Shown: piece after piece, positions 18,353-27,612 of the stretch
Position numbering within the stretch: position 1 is the first letter of the stretch
How the letters are laid out: each line of letters starts with the position of its first letter
From: JTS-AC122 sp050246015
GTDB taxonomy: Bacteria; Planctomycetota; Phycisphaerae; Phycisphaerales; UBA1924
Reading direction: 5' to 3'
NCBI GenBank assembly: GCA_050246015.1
Contig: JBFWWU010000024.1
Coordinates: 1-54,560, forward strand
Length of the DNA stretch: 54,560 bases
Program-made: the position numbers and the translations under genes
Notes under the pieces: generated by a model
Seen by the model: only the letters and a program-made list of their open reading frames with translations
The model's database searches: none
What the model was told of the DNA's origin: nothing

Positions 18353-19588
18353 ATGTACAAGTGCCTCAACCTGGTGTGTGTGATCGTCGTCGCGCTGACG
18401 GCCCGGCTGGCGGGGTGCGCGAGCCATGTTCCCACCGAGCACGTCCAATCGCGGGGGGCGACGCCGTTCCGCGCGATCTGGGTCACGCGCTGGGACTACC
18501 GGAGCGAGGCGGACGTGAAGCGAGCGATCTCGGACGCGGCGTCTCTTGGCGTCACGGACGTCATGTGGCAGGTGCGCGGGCAATGTGATGCGTATTACAA
18601 GAGCGACCTGGAGCCGTGGGGCGAGACGCTGCTGAAGGACTTGCCGCCGGGCGTCACGGCGCCGACGTTTGACCCGCTTTCGATCGCGTTGGCCGAAGCG
18701 CACGCCAAGGGGCTGAAGGTGCATGCGTGGATGAACATGATGCCGCTGTGGAAGGGGACGACGGCGCCGAAGGCGGCGAACCATCCGTTCCACACGCACC
18801 CGGAGTGGCGTCTGCGCGACGCCAAGGGGGTGGCGCAGGCGCTCAACGAGCACTATGTGATCGTGAACCCGGTGCTGCCGGCGGTGCAGGATCACATCGT
18901 CGCGGTGTGCCGGGACATCGTGAGCCGCTACCCGATCGACGGGATCCACATGGACTACATCCGGTTCGTGAGCGACACGATGAAGGACCCGGCGGCGTAC
19001 CCGGGGGACGCCGACAGCCTGGCGCAGCTCGCGATCACGCTCGGCCGGGCGGTCAAGAAGGACGCATCGGGGAAACTGGTCGCGGAAGACGCGGCGGCGT
19101 TCCGCGACCTGAAGCGAGATTCAATCACGCGGATCGTTCGACGCATCCGGGTTGAAGCGATCGGCTCGCGGCGGGACATCGCGTTCTCCGCGGCGGTGTG
19201 GCGCCGCCCGGAACTGGCGCGGGACCAGTACCTGCAAGATGCGGTCGATTGGCTGCGCACGGGGACGCTCGATCGCGCCATGCCGATGATCTACACCGAC
19301 AAGCAGGAGCAGTTCCAATCGGACCTGGACGCATGGATCGCGGCGGGCGGGAAGCGGATCACCCCGGGGATCGCCAACTACCTGCACACGCCCGAGCAGA
19401 CCAGCGAGCAGATCGACTATTCGGTCCGACGCGGCGCCGCCGGGGTGGCGATCTTCGCGTACTCGTCGCTCTTTGAGTCCGTTGATCCGAACCAGGACAA
19501 GCGGCCCGCGGAAGTCCAGAAGCGTGCGGCGCGGCGGGAATCGCTTCGGTCGCTCTTTGCTCGCCAGGGCGATGTTCCGCGGAAGTAG
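18353..19588 (+). CDS. Lipoprotein glycosyl hydrolase-like (GHL10/DUF187 family)
   Basis: 411 residues with a lipoprotein signal (hydrophobic VCVIVVALTARLAGC, predicted lipidated Cys at about residue 21). The rest is a TIM-barrel glycoside-hydrolase-like domain: FRAIWVTRWDYRS, then GVTDVMWQVRGQCDAYY, LKVHAWMNMMPLW, YPIDGIHMDYIRF and AMPMIYTD at successive strands. Family members act on extracellular or cell-wall glycans, but the substrate is not known. The frame stays open upstream of 18353 to 18104 without an ATG or GTG, so the ATG that opens the signal peptide is chosen. Confidence 0.88.
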   Translation: MYKCLNLVCVIVVALTARLAGCASHVPTEHVQSRGATPFRAIWVTRWDYRSEADVKRAISDAASLGVTDVMWQVRGQCDAYYKSDLEPWGETLLKDLPPGVTAPTFDPLSIALAEAHAKGLKVHAWMNMMPLWKGTTAPKAANHPFHTHPEWRLRDAKGVAQALNEHYVIVNPVLPAVQDHIVAVCRDIVSRYPIDGIHMDYIRFVSDTMKDPAAYPGDADSLAQLAITLGRAVKKDASGKLVAEDAAAFRDLKRDSITRIVRRIRVEAIGSRRDIAFSAAVWRRPELARDQYLQDAVDWLRTGTLDRAMPMIYTDKQEQFQSDLDAWIAAGGKRITPGIANYLHTPEQTSEQIDYSVRRGAAGVAIFAYSSLFESVDPNQDKRPAEVQKRAARRESLRSLFARQGDVPRK

Positions 19589-19609
19589 GAGACGCCCCGA
19601 GGACCGGGA

Positions 19610-19644
19610 ATGAAAACGACCGAGCCGGACGGCCGGCTCGGTCG
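19610..19644 (-). terminator. Rho-independent terminator after the S9 peptidase
   Basis: Perfect 12-bp arms (19617-19628 CGACCGAGCCGG and 19633-19644 its complement) with a 4-base loop, followed on the minus strand by TTTTC. It lies between convergent genes and may also stop the plus-strand lipoprotein transcript, though no T-run follows on that side. Confidence 0.75.
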
Positions 19645-19675
19645 CGTGACGACAGTGGGCGCCGGGAGCGGCGGG

Positions 19676-21799
19676 TTATTTGAGCGCGTCGCTGAGACCG
19701 GGAACGTAGGACTTGCCTTCGGGGACCTGGATGGTCGAGTCCTTGAAGTCGTCACCGATGGGCTGGTAGTTGCCGCCGAGGTGCTCGGCGAGGAAGGCTT
19801 CGCTGACGGCGTAGAAGGCCATGCGGTTCTGGGGGCGAGCGAACCCGTGGCCTTCGTCGGTAAAGAGGACGTAGGTGACGGGGATGTTGTTCTTCTTCAT
19901 CCCGTCAACCATCTGCTGGGATTCATCGTGGTTGACGCGGGGGTCGTTGAAGCCTTGGCCGATGAGCAGCGGCTTCTTGATGTTCTGGATGAAGTTGGTG
20001 GGGGAGCGAGAGGCGAGGAACTCACGGCCTTCGTCGGTGGTGAAGTCGCCGACGCGGCGCTTGAGTTGCGGGAGGAAGGGGGCCCAGTGCGGGGGGATGG
20101 TCTTCATAAAGGTGTTGAGGTTGGCGACGCCGACGATATCGACGCCGCACGCGAAGACGTCCGGTGTGAAGGTCATCCCGACGAGGGTGGCGTATCCGCC
20201 GTACGACCCGCCGTAGATTGCGACGCGCTTGGGGTCGGCGATGCCTTCCTTGACGGCCCACTGGACGGCGTCAACGAGGTCATCGTGCATCTTGCCGCCC
20301 CACTCGCGGTCGGCCTTGTTGACGAAGTCCTTCCCGAAGCCGGTGGACCCGCGGTAGTTGACCTGGAGGACGGCGTACCCGCGGTTGGCCTGCCACTGCA
20401 CCTCCCCACGGTAGCCCCACTCGTCGCGCGCCCATGGGCCGCCGTGGACGTTGAGGATCATGGGGAGAGGCTTGTCGGGGCGCGCGTTGTGGTCGGAGTC
20501 GCTAGCGGCGGGGAGCGTCAGGTAGGAGACCAGGTCGAGCCCGTCGCGGGACTTGATCACGACCGGATGCATCGGCGCGAGGGGGAGGCCTTCGAGGGAC
20601 TTGCGAGCGGAGAAGAGGAAGTTGGCCTTCTTGGCGGGACGGTCGTAGTGGTAATACTTCACCCCGCCGACATCCTGCAAATACGAGACGACCCAGTGCG
20701 TGTCATCGAGCGTTCGGCTGGCGATGCCGACATCGCCCGGGGCGACGGAGCGCAGGTAATCCAGGTCGGGCTGGATGGCCTTGTCCAGGACGGTCCATTC
20801 GTTGCGGAGGTAGTTGAAGGAGGCCGCCTGGATGGTCTTTTCCGTGGGGTGGACGATCAGATCGCCGATGTCGGCCTTGGGGTTCTCGGCGACGATGGAT
20901 TCCTTGTTGGTGTTCAGATCGATCGCCTTGAGGGCCGCGGTGTTGCGGTTGCGGGTGTCGATCATGTAGAGGGTGGTGCCGGCTTTGTCGAAACCGATGG
21001 GATTGGTGGTGAGCGCGTCTTCGACGTCGATCTGCTGAAAGGGCTCAAAGGCGCCCTTGTCGGTCATTTTGAGGAGGTTCATCCCGCCGTCGGCACGGGG
21101 TTCGACGGCGAACCGGACGTGGTAGTCATCATCGGTGAGGAAGCCGGCGTACCCGTTGTTCTGCATGACCAGGTCCATGTCGCCGGTGACGACGTTGACC
21201 TTGTAGATGTCGTGGAACACCGGGTTTCGGTTGTTCAGACCGATGAGGATCTCATTCGGGAACTTCTCGCTGACCTGCTGGATCTGAGCGGTGGGGCGGA
21301 GGGGCTTGTTGTTATTCGGGAGCGTCATGGGCTTGCCGTCGGGTCCCATGATGGTCTCGAAGGGCGTGAGGTCCTTGACCTGCTTGGTCTGGACGTTGAC
21401 GGAATAGAGCTTCCAGTTCTCATCACCGGCCGAGTCCTGGAGGAACAGCAGGTGCAAGCCGTTGTAGGCCCAGAAGAACTGGCGGATGCCGCGGGATTTG
21501 TCGTCGGTGATCGGCTTGGCGGCGTCGGGCTTGTCGACCGGCCCGACCCAAACATTCAGCACGTTGTTCACCGGCGCGATGTACGCCAGCAGTTTCCCAT
21601 CCGGGCTGATGGCGGGGCTTACCTTGTCCGGATTGCTGAAGAAGGTATCGCGCGGGATCAACTGCCCGCCCGCCTTGGGCACCGGTGCGGGCTGACCCGC
21701 TCCAGTTGCCACGTCCTTTTTTTCCTGCGCCAGGCTGGGGGGGGGAGCCACGCATCCAGCCGCGGCCAGCACCAGCACGATTATTCGAGCACGAACCAT
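19676..21799 (-). CDS. S9-family (prolyl oligopeptidase/DPP-like) peptidase, lipoprotein
   Basis: 707 residues. A signal sequence with a lipobox (VLVLAAAGC) indicates a lipoprotein. An N-terminal beta-propeller of about 400 residues (SPAISPDGKLLAYIAP and later blades) gates a C-terminal alpha/beta hydrolase. The triad is visible as Ser in GGSYGGY (about 531), Asp in GQGFNDPRVNH (about 618) and His in DEGHGF (about 649), with the oxyanion segment NVHGGPW. It hydrolyses oligopeptides outside the cytoplasm. The start at 21799 has AGGAG nine bases upstream, whereas the frame extends to 21877 without a signal. Confidence 0.94.
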   Translation of the reverse strand: MVRARIIVLVLAAAGCVAPPPSLAQEKKDVATGAGQPAPVPKAGGQLIPRDTFFSNPDKVSPAISPDGKLLAYIAPVNNVLNVWVGPVDKPDAAKPITDDKSRGIRQFFWAYNGLHLLFLQDSAGDENWKLYSVNVQTKQVKDLTPFETIMGPDGKPMTLPNNNKPLRPTAQIQQVSEKFPNEILIGLNNRNPVFHDIYKVNVVTGDMDLVMQNNGYAGFLTDDDYHVRFAVEPRADGGMNLLKMTDKGAFEPFQQIDVEDALTTNPIGFDKAGTTLYMIDTRNRNTAALKAIDLNTNKESIVAENPKADIGDLIVHPTEKTIQAASFNYLRNEWTVLDKAIQPDLDYLRSVAPGDVGIASRTLDDTHWVVSYLQDVGGVKYYHYDRPAKKANFLFSARKSLEGLPLAPMHPVVIKSRDGLDLVSYLTLPAASDSDHNARPDKPLPMILNVHGGPWARDEWGYRGEVQWQANRGYAVLQVNYRGSTGFGKDFVNKADREWGGKMHDDLVDAVQWAVKEGIADPKRVAIYGGSYGGYATLVGMTFTPDVFACGVDIVGVANLNTFMKTIPPHWAPFLPQLKRRVGDFTTDEGREFLASRSPTNFIQNIKKPLLIGQGFNDPRVNHDESQQMVDGMKKNNIPVTYVLFTDEGHGFARPQNRMAFYAVSEAFLAEHLGGNYQPIGDDFKDSTIQVPEGKSYVPGLSDALK

Positions 21800-21987
21800 C
21801 GATCCAGTCTCCTGTACGGCCCCCACGTTCATACCACCACAGGATAGGATGCGCCGATCACCCAGAGATTCAGTCAATCACACGACATCCCCCGTCGTGC
21901 GAGTTTCCCAACTCGCACACCTCGCACACGCCACTCTCTCGTTCGAACTTGAGTACGTTCTCGCGCCGTTTCTACACCAACTTGTGG

Positions 21988-22007
21988 GGCAGGCGTCCCC
22001 GCCTGCC
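21988..22007. repeat. Short GC hairpin (GGCAGGCG / CGCCTGCC)
   Basis: Perfect 8-bp inverted repeat with a TCCC loop in the gap between the S9 peptidase start and the end of the FG-GAP gene. It lies about 40 bases past the FG-GAP stop but has no T-run, so it is not a typical terminator. Similar GGCAGGCG hairpins are, from general experience, dispersed in planctomycete genomes. Confidence 0.4.
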
Positions 22008-22046
22008 TCTACTGCTTCTACCTTCCTCGCCCTTCCTCAACCCCAC

Positions 22047-23567
22047 CTACCCGCACCCCGCGAAGAACGCCGCGAGGTAATCGAAGAAGTCCTGCGAGTT
22101 GATGAAGCCGTCGAGGTTGTAGTCGGCGCTGGGCTCGACGGCGAAGAATGGTGGGAGGAAGTCGAAGAAGTCACGCGAGTCGATGAACCCGTCCCAGTTC
22201 CAGTCGGCCAGGCACGCGCGGAAGAGTCTCGCGCCGCACGTCGGGCGCTCGCGCGCGGCGCTGAACAAGAACTGCGGCCTGCCGTGCGGACCGAGCATCG
22301 CGACTGAGCCCGCGCCGAAGTAGCCCTCCTGCACCGGCGGGTTGGGCGAGCGGTAGCGCCGGATGATCTGTCCCGTCGCGCCGGAGTAGAGGTACACCTG
22401 CCCGTTGTACCACCCCCCGGGCACCGGCGTCTCCGCGGCGGCGCTGATGGCGATGTCCGGCACGCCGTCGGCGTCGGCGTCCGGACACCATGTGAACTGC
22501 TGACCGAATGAACTGTTGCCGAGTTCCGCGTCGCTCGCCGGCGAGGCGAGCACGCGGAAGAGTTCACCCGTCGCGCCGCTGTAGAAGTGCACCCGGTGCC
22601 GGCGCGCATACACCTGCCCCGGGATCGCGTCCAGGAGCACGTGGACCACGATGTCCCCGCGCCCGTCGCCGTTCATGTCGGGCACGCCTTGCACACAGAG
22701 CCCACCGAACACTTCCACGTCGTCCGTCGGGACAATCCCAAAAAGGAAGTCGCCGCTCATCCCGGAGTACAACGTGATTCGACCACGGGGCGAAGTCGAG
22801 TTGCCCCACTGCGCTGCGTACCGGATCACAATGTCCCCCACGCCGTCCCCGTCTACGTCCGGCACGCCCGACAACTCATCTCCGAAGGTCACGCCGACCG
22901 TCGGCGGACCCCAAAACGTCGTCGGCTCAATCAGGTGGATGACTTCTCCCGTTGCGCCCGAAAAGACGTAGACTGGACCCGGGCCGAAGCCGTCTTCCGC
23001 GATCGCCACGTCGCCGCGTCCATCGCCGTCCACGTCCCCGACCGCCGCGAGCTCGGCGCTGAAGTACATCGGTCCGCGCGCCGGATCCGGACGCAGGGTG
23101 TGGAGCACGGCACCCGTCGCTCCCGAGAAGAGGTACGCTCTTCCTGACGCGAAACTCCCGTCGACATCGGTCTCTAGTCGTGCGCTCACGAGCAGGTCGC
23201 CCGCGCCGTCGCCGTCGACGTCAGGCACGCCGGCGATGCGATCGGCGAACGTGTACGAGTACCCCGGAAACACGTTGGGCGAGTACACCGATCGAAGGTA
23301 GGCGCCCGTGCGTCCGGAGTAGATGTGGACCCGCCCGTAGGCGGCGGGGTACTCCGGGATTCGCTCGTTCTCCGCGGCAAGTGCAAAGTCCTCGATGCCG
23401 TCGCCGTCGAGGTCCTCGATAGCGCACGCTGGCCACACTCCCGGGGTCAGTGTGAAGTTCCTGTTGACATAGCAGATCGGTTGTGCGAACGCGGACGCGG
23501 CGAACAGCAGCGAAGCCGCGAAGGCCACCAGCACACTCACGTCGCATGTTTTCTTGCTCACGGACAC
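22047..23567 (-). CDS. Secreted FG-GAP/integrin-alpha-like repeat protein with GC-type dockerin tail
   Basis: 506 residues with a signal peptide (VLVAFAASLLFAASAFAQ). Six or seven repeats alternate a calcium-loop-like DVDGDGxGDLLV phrase with VYVFSGATGEV, the FG-GAP beta-propeller pattern. From about residue 445 come two dockerin-like repeats (DWNWDGFIDSRDFFDFL and DYNLDGFINSQDFFDYL) and an end in GlyCysGly. GTG 23567 has GGAGG six bases upstream; GTG 23561 would give a GTGA overlap with the upstream stop. Either way translation is coupled to the preceding SBBP-type gene, so both proteins are likely made together. Confidence 0.88.
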   Translation of the reverse strand: MSVSKKTCDVSVLVAFAASLLFAASAFAQPICYVNRNFTLTPGVWPACAIEDLDGDGIEDFALAAENERIPEYPAAYGRVHIYSGRTGAYLRSVYSPNVFPGYSYTFADRIAGVPDVDGDGAGDLLVSARLETDVDGSFASGRAYLFSGATGAVLHTLRPDPARGPMYFSAELAAVGDVDGDGRGDVAIAEDGFGPGPVYVFSGATGEVIHLIEPTTFWGPPTVGVTFGDELSGVPDVDGDGVGDIVIRYAAQWGNSTSPRGRITLYSGMSGDFLFGIVPTDDVEVFGGLCVQGVPDMNGDGRGDIVVHVLLDAIPGQVYARRHRVHFYSGATGELFRVLASPASDAELGNSSFGQQFTWCPDADADGVPDIAISAAAETPVPGGWYNGQVYLYSGATGQIIRRYRSPNPPVQEGYFGAGSVAMLGPHGRPQFLFSAARERPTCGARLFRACLADWNWDGFIDSRDFFDFLPPFFAVEPSADYNLDGFINSQDFFDYLAAFFAGCG

Positions 23568-25294
23568 GAGCCACCTCCGATTGGACCGAGTTGCTCGTAC
23601 TTCGGGACGGCGTACTGCGTGCCCGTCCCAGCCGCCGATGTGCCGTGCACGAAGATGAACGGCTTGTACAGATAGCACGGGTCCATGGAGTTGTTGAACC
23701 GGCGCATCAGCCCGACCTGTGCGGGAAGGTCCGAACCCGCGTTGTCGTAGGCGATGAAGCCCTCAGCAGGAATGACCCAGTTTCTTTCGCCATCGTCAAG
23801 GTCGTACCGAATCGTCAAGTAATCGACGGAGAGGAAGCCGATCGAGGAACCCACAACATAGAGATCATTCTTTTCGCCGGCAACTATGGACAACCCCTTG
23901 TCGTCTCCCGAGGTTGGGTCTCGGTCGAAGCGGGCGACTCCAGGTTCAGCCATCGGTGCCGTGCCCCAACCATCCACGATGCGTCCGTCAACCGCGTTGT
24001 ACTTGATGGTCACGAAGTCGAAGCCATTTGTTGTCGTGTTCGACTCGCCCGTGACATACACGTACGGCCCCGGCCCGTTGACTTGATTCAGCGGCTCCCA
24101 CACGACCTCGATCCCCCGCGCGATGTCCGTCAGCCCAGCGCCGGCGTCGTAGAAGTTCCGCTCCCCCAGTGGCAGATCGTTGCCGGCGTTCCAGAACTCG
24201 TCGCCCGCGGGCTCCAAACCCACGGCGCAGCCGCTGTAGGCGAGCGTCACGTAGTCCCATCCGCTCGTCAACCGCTCCGTGTACCCGGTGACGAACACTC
24301 CGACGGCGGTGTAAATCGAATCGCTCGGGTCGCCGATCTCCCGCACCTTGATCGCGGTGGGGATGTCCGTGCGGCCACCCTGATACCGCTTCTTGAAAAT
24401 CACGTCGGGGGGCGCGTTGCCGGAGGGGCCCGAGAGGCGCGTGCCGAACGTGATGATGTCCTGCTTCTCGACCGAATAGGAGATGCCCGTGACATAGACC
24501 CCGGTCGCATCGCATTCGCCGGCGCCGGGCGTGAAACCCGGGTTGAAGATATCCAGATCGACGGCGATGTCGTCGAGGTTGACGTCGCCGTTGTTGTATC
24601 GGTACTCCCAGATCATGTCGCCATTGTCCCCGAACCCGTTGCCGAACTTCACGAGCGCGATGTCCTTGTTCGTATTCACGCCCGTCGGGTTGAGTCCGCC
24701 CGTTGACGTGACAAGCACGTAGACATAACCCAGGTTGTCGATCACGACATCGACGGGGATGTCGTCGCCCGCGGCGTTCCCGAACACGTCGAGGTGGTTG
24801 TAGAACCGTGCCCCACCGGGCCAGATGTAGTTGCCCGCCTGATCGTAGAGAATCACCACCGTGTCGAAGCCGCTGGGCGTCTGCACCGCGCCGACGGCCG
24901 CCGTGAGGAAGTGTCCGTTTGCAAATCCCTGCTGGACGGCGATCGCCGTTCCGTAGTTGGTCCCGTAGTTGGTGGCGTAGAGCGGATCAGGCCAGTCCCG
25001 TACCCACCCCTGCGAGGTCGGGAGCGCCCTGGTTCGCATCACGGTGTTGGTTCCCTGCTTGGCCTGTCCGGTGACCACGCCGAAGACCTGCCCCGGCAGG
25101 TTCGGATCCTCGAAGCGCAGCACGCCCATCAGTTTGTTCGATGCGGGTGCTGTGATCGGCGCGTCGAACCGCTCCGCCGGTTCGTTCGCCGCGACCTGGA
25201 AAGCCTGTGCGACCACCTTCGAGCCTCCACACCCAACTACGCAAGCCCACGCAACAGCCTGCGCCAATACTACGCCGAAACAACCCTTCTTCAT
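23558..25294 (-). CDS. Secreted SBBP-type beta-propeller lipoprotein
   Basis: 578 residues. A lipoprotein-like signal (VLAQAVAWACVVGC) is followed by repeats of the kind seen in SBBP/beta-propeller proteins: a phrase such as DIALVKFG or FDFVTIKYN, then GYVYVLVTS or GPYVYVTGES. It ends without the dockerin tail found on its downstream partner, with which it overlaps by about 10 bases. The start at 25294 is preceded by AAAGGGGAAA; the frame runs on to 25423 through a poly-G tract and would be meaningless there. Substrate and partner are unknown. Confidence 0.82.
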   Translation of the reverse strand: MKKGCFGVVLAQAVAWACVVGCGGSKVVAQAFQVAANEPAERFDAPITAPASNKLMGVLRFEDPNLPGQVFGVVTGQAKQGTNTVMRTRALPTSQGWVRDWPDPLYATNYGTNYGTAIAVQQGFANGHFLTAAVGAVQTPSGFDTVVILYDQAGNYIWPGGARFYNHLDVFGNAAGDDIPVDVVIDNLGYVYVLVTSTGGLNPTGVNTNKDIALVKFGNGFGDNGDMIWEYRYNNGDVNLDDIAVDLDIFNPGFTPGAGECDATGVYVTGISYSVEKQDIITFGTRLSGPSGNAPPDVIFKKRYQGGRTDIPTAIKVREIGDPSDSIYTAVGVFVTGYTERLTSGWDYVTLAYSGCAVGLEPAGDEFWNAGNDLPLGERNFYDAGAGLTDIARGIEVVWEPLNQVNGPGPYVYVTGESNTTTNGFDFVTIKYNAVDGRIVDGWGTAPMAEPGVARFDRDPTSGDDKGLSIVAGEKNDLYVVGSSIGFLSVDYLTIRYDLDDGERNWVIPAEGFIAYDNAGSDLPAQVGLMRRFNNSMDPCYLYKPFIFVHGTSAAGTGTQYAVPKYEQLGPIGGGSCP

Positions 25295-25361
25295 GTGTTT
25301 CCCCTTTGCCTTCGACCCGCTGGCACACTCGGCGAACGCCGAGACACCAGCAAGATACCCT

Positions 25362-25375
25362 GGGGGGGGGGGGGG
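25362..25375. repeat. Homopolymer tract, 14 G (C on the coding strand)
   Basis: An uninterrupted run of 14 G on the plus strand about 70 bases upstream of the SBBP-type lipoprotein start, next to an AT-rich stretch (25376-25410) that is the likely promoter. Runs of this length are prone to slippage. Confidence 0.8.
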
Positions 25376-25483
25376 CAGTAAAGTAAAATACAGCGATAAA
25401 TTAAAATAATTGCGCCCGGACATTCGGCTCGTGCCAAACCGCGGACGATCGCGTCACATCGTTGCAAATGTCGGTCAAACCCG

Positions 25484-25849
25484 TTACCGGCCCGGCTCTT
25501 CGTCGCGGATCTCGCTGGCGATATCAGCGGCGATGCGACTGGTGACGGTCTCGAACTTGAGCGTCGCGGGCCCGATGCAGACTTCCAGGCCCGGCTCGAT
25601 TTCCACCTCGGTGATCTTCTCCCCGTTCACGGTCGTGCCGAGCGTGGAACCCAGATCTCGAAGGAGCCACTCGTCGTCTTCGACGGCCTCGATGGCGCAG
25701 TGGTGGCGCGAAACGGCGCTGTTCTTGATGCGCACATCGCAGTCCTCGGCCCGACCGATGAGCACCTTCCGCCCGGCAGACGAAACTCGGGAAAGGTCGT
25801 ATCGGCGGAGCACCTGGCCGCTACCGGAGCAGATGCTCATTTCGTACAT
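25484..25849 (-). CDS. FHA-domain protein
   Basis: 121 residues, essentially a single forkhead-associated domain that binds phosphothreonine. The core residues are GRAEDCDVRI, SRHHC (the Ser-Arg and His that contact phosphothreonine), LGSTLGTTVNGEKI and the closing GLEVCIGPATLKFE. It is cytoplasmic and would recruit a phosphorylated partner. No kinase or other signalling gene adjoins it. An alternative start is MSICSG four codons in. Confidence 0.9.
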   Translation of the reverse strand: MYEMSICSGSGQVLRRYDLSRVSSAGRKVLIGRAEDCDVRIKNSAVSRHHCAIEAVEDDEWLLRDLGSTLGTTVNGEKITEVEIEPGLEVCIGPATLKFETVTSRIAADIASEIRDEEPGR

Positions 25850-26544
25850 GCCGGCTCCCTGTGAAAAAGCGAGTCGTCACCGTCAACGTCAGTAATTCTA
25901 CGACGCCCGGGTAGGTTGGGGGTTCACTTCCGACCAAAAATAGGCGATTTCGGTGTGGACAGCGCGTGAATCCGGGAGGTCCGAGTACGTGCGCGCGGTT
26001 GAAGGTGTCAAAATATACATCCCCCCCAAAATTGACGAACTTCGACCCAAGACGACGCCTTTTCGCAGTTGTTTCCGCGATTCTTCAAGTTTTGGTTATT
26101 CTGCTCGCGCCGACTGGCACCGAGACGTGCTTCCGGCCAACCGAAGCCCGATCGGAGAATACCAATGCGTTTTCAGTCGTCGCGCGCGTGCCGAGCGCTG
26201 GGAGACATCACACGGTCAGCCTGGCTGGGGAGCGAATGTGCCATCGAAGGTCGCGCAGCGGATCATCGGGATGAAGATCCCGGGCATCGTGCGGCACTGC
26301 TCCAGAGTGGCGTGATATTGCACGCGGACCAAGCCGCGAGTCGAGAGCACACGGTGGACTGCCTGGTGGCGCTCACCAGTTTCACGCGGCTGCGAGCGGC
26401 GATCATCGTGACGACGGCACAGATTCACGGGTGGGCACTCATCACGACGCGCACCGGGAGCGCGCGGAGTTGTACCTGCATCAGTTCGGGAACTGCGGGC
26501 TGCGGGTGTCGCTGGCGCCGATGTAAGAGGGATGCCGCGTGACG
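25850..26544. other. Gene-poor interval, AT-rich part then a possible decayed gene
   Basis: About 695 bases. The first part (to about 26160) is relatively AT-rich and includes the divergent upstream region of the FHA gene. The rest (see the pseudogene entry) has coding-like third-position GC that moves from frame to frame. No intact gene is supported. Confidence 0.5.
26165..26526 (+). pseudogene. Possible frame-disrupted small gene
   Basis: Coding-like stretches occupy different plus frames in succession: around 26230-26313 (MKIPGIVRHC then stop), 26312-26450 (HTVDCLVALTSFTRL then AAIIVTTAQIHGWALI) and 26450-26526 (ERAELYLHQFGNCGLRVSLAPM then TAA). Each has high GC at codon third positions only locally. 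This suggests a small gene broken by frameshifts, or sequence errors. No family is recognised, and chance in GC-rich DNA cannot be excluded. Confidence 0.25.
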
Positions 26545-27543
26545 TCAGGGGCGCCAGAGGTAATAGGCCGCTCCGAACTCGTCCAAGGGGAGCGAGCCGA
26601 GGTCGATATTGACGAGTCCGGTTTGAACGGATCCGGCGGGGGCGTCGGGGTTCATCCGCGGGGTGGCGGCGTAGGCCGAGCGGGGAGTGGGGGAGTTCTT
26701 GGGGTGGAACTTGATGAGGTTGGCGTGGCGCACGCCGGCGAGTTGCTTGGCGCGCTCGAACGCGTCGCGCAGGTTTCCTTCGGAATCAGCGAGCCCGACG
26801 GTGACGGCGTTGGCGCCGGTCACGACTCGGCCGTCGGTGAGTTCATCCACGTTGGCGCGGAGGTCGGGTCGGCGCTGCTCGACGAGGGAGCGGAACCGGT
26901 GGTAGAACTCGTCGATCATGGCCTGGAGGATCGCGTACTGAGATTCGCGCATCGGCTCGAAGGGATTGGCGAGGTCCTTGTTGGCGCCGGACTTGATGGA
27001 GCGCGAGGTGATACCGATGCGGCTCATGCCTTCGCTGAAGTTCATGGTGGGCATGATGACGCCGATCGACGCGGTGATGGAGGTCGGCTGGGCCACGATG
27101 TGGTCGGCGGCGAGCGCGAGGTAATACCCGCCGCTGGCGGCGACCTCGCCGAGGGACGCGACGACGGGTTTGTGGGATTGCTCGGCGAATCGGCGGACTT
27201 CACGGTACATGGTGTCCGAAGCGCTGACGGTTCCGCCGGGCGAATCGATCCGGAGGATGACCGCCTTGATCGACGGATCGGATTCCGCGGCGTTCAGGCG
27301 CGAGACCAGGTCGTCCACGGGGCTGGACTGGCTTGTCAACAGGCCGGGCCTGGGCGCATCGACGATGAGGCCGCGCACGTCGATGACGGCGACGTTGACC
27401 GAGGCGCCGGGCTCGGTCATCACCTTGGCGGCGTTCAGTTTTCCGTCATCGACCCCGAAGTTGAACGTGACGCTCGTGGGCATGCAGCCGGAGAGGAAGG
27501 ACACGACCGGCAAGAGAACCGCGATGGTGCGCGCGTGTTTCAT
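26545..27543 (-). CDS. sppA: Signal peptide peptidase SppA-like S49 protease, lipoprotein
   Basis: 332 residues. A lipoprotein signal (VLLPVVSFLSGC) precedes a single S49 domain. The nucleophile is the Ser in VAASGGYYLALAAD (about residue 136), and the general-base Lys is in SIKSGANKD (about 186), the same spacing as in short Gram-positive-type SppA. IDSPGGTVSASD is the expected substrate-binding strand. It cleaves remnant signal peptides or membrane peptides. Lipid anchoring differs from the usual transmembrane anchor. It lies 70 bases upstream of tmk's stop on the same strand. Confidence 0.92.
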   Translation of the reverse strand: MKHARTIAVLLPVVSFLSGCMPTSVTFNFGVDDGKLNAAKVMTEPGASVNVAVIDVRGLIVDAPRPGLLTSQSSPVDDLVSRLNAAESDPSIKAVILRIDSPGGTVSASDTMYREVRRFAEQSHKPVVASLGEVAASGGYYLALAADHIVAQPTSITASIGVIMPTMNFSEGMSRIGITSRSIKSGANKDLANPFEPMRESQYAILQAMIDEFYHRFRSLVEQRRPDLRANVDELTDGRVVTGANAVTVGLADSEGNLRDAFERAKQLAGVRHANLIKFHPKNSPTPRSAYAATPRMNPDAPAGSVQTGLVNIDLGSLPLDEFGAAYYLWRP

Positions 27544-27612
27544 GCTGGATAATAGATTCGCTGGGGAGCAGTTCGTGGTTCGGCGGAGCGTCTGGGCAGC
27601 CGGTGCTTGGAC

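Noticed and set aside
19610..21847. 745-residue plus-strand open frame
   Set aside because: It lies antisense to the S9 peptidase, whose catalytic motifs and terminator are clear.
21988..22007. Terminator for the FG-GAP gene
   Set aside because: The GGCAGGCG hairpin is not followed by a T-run on either strand.
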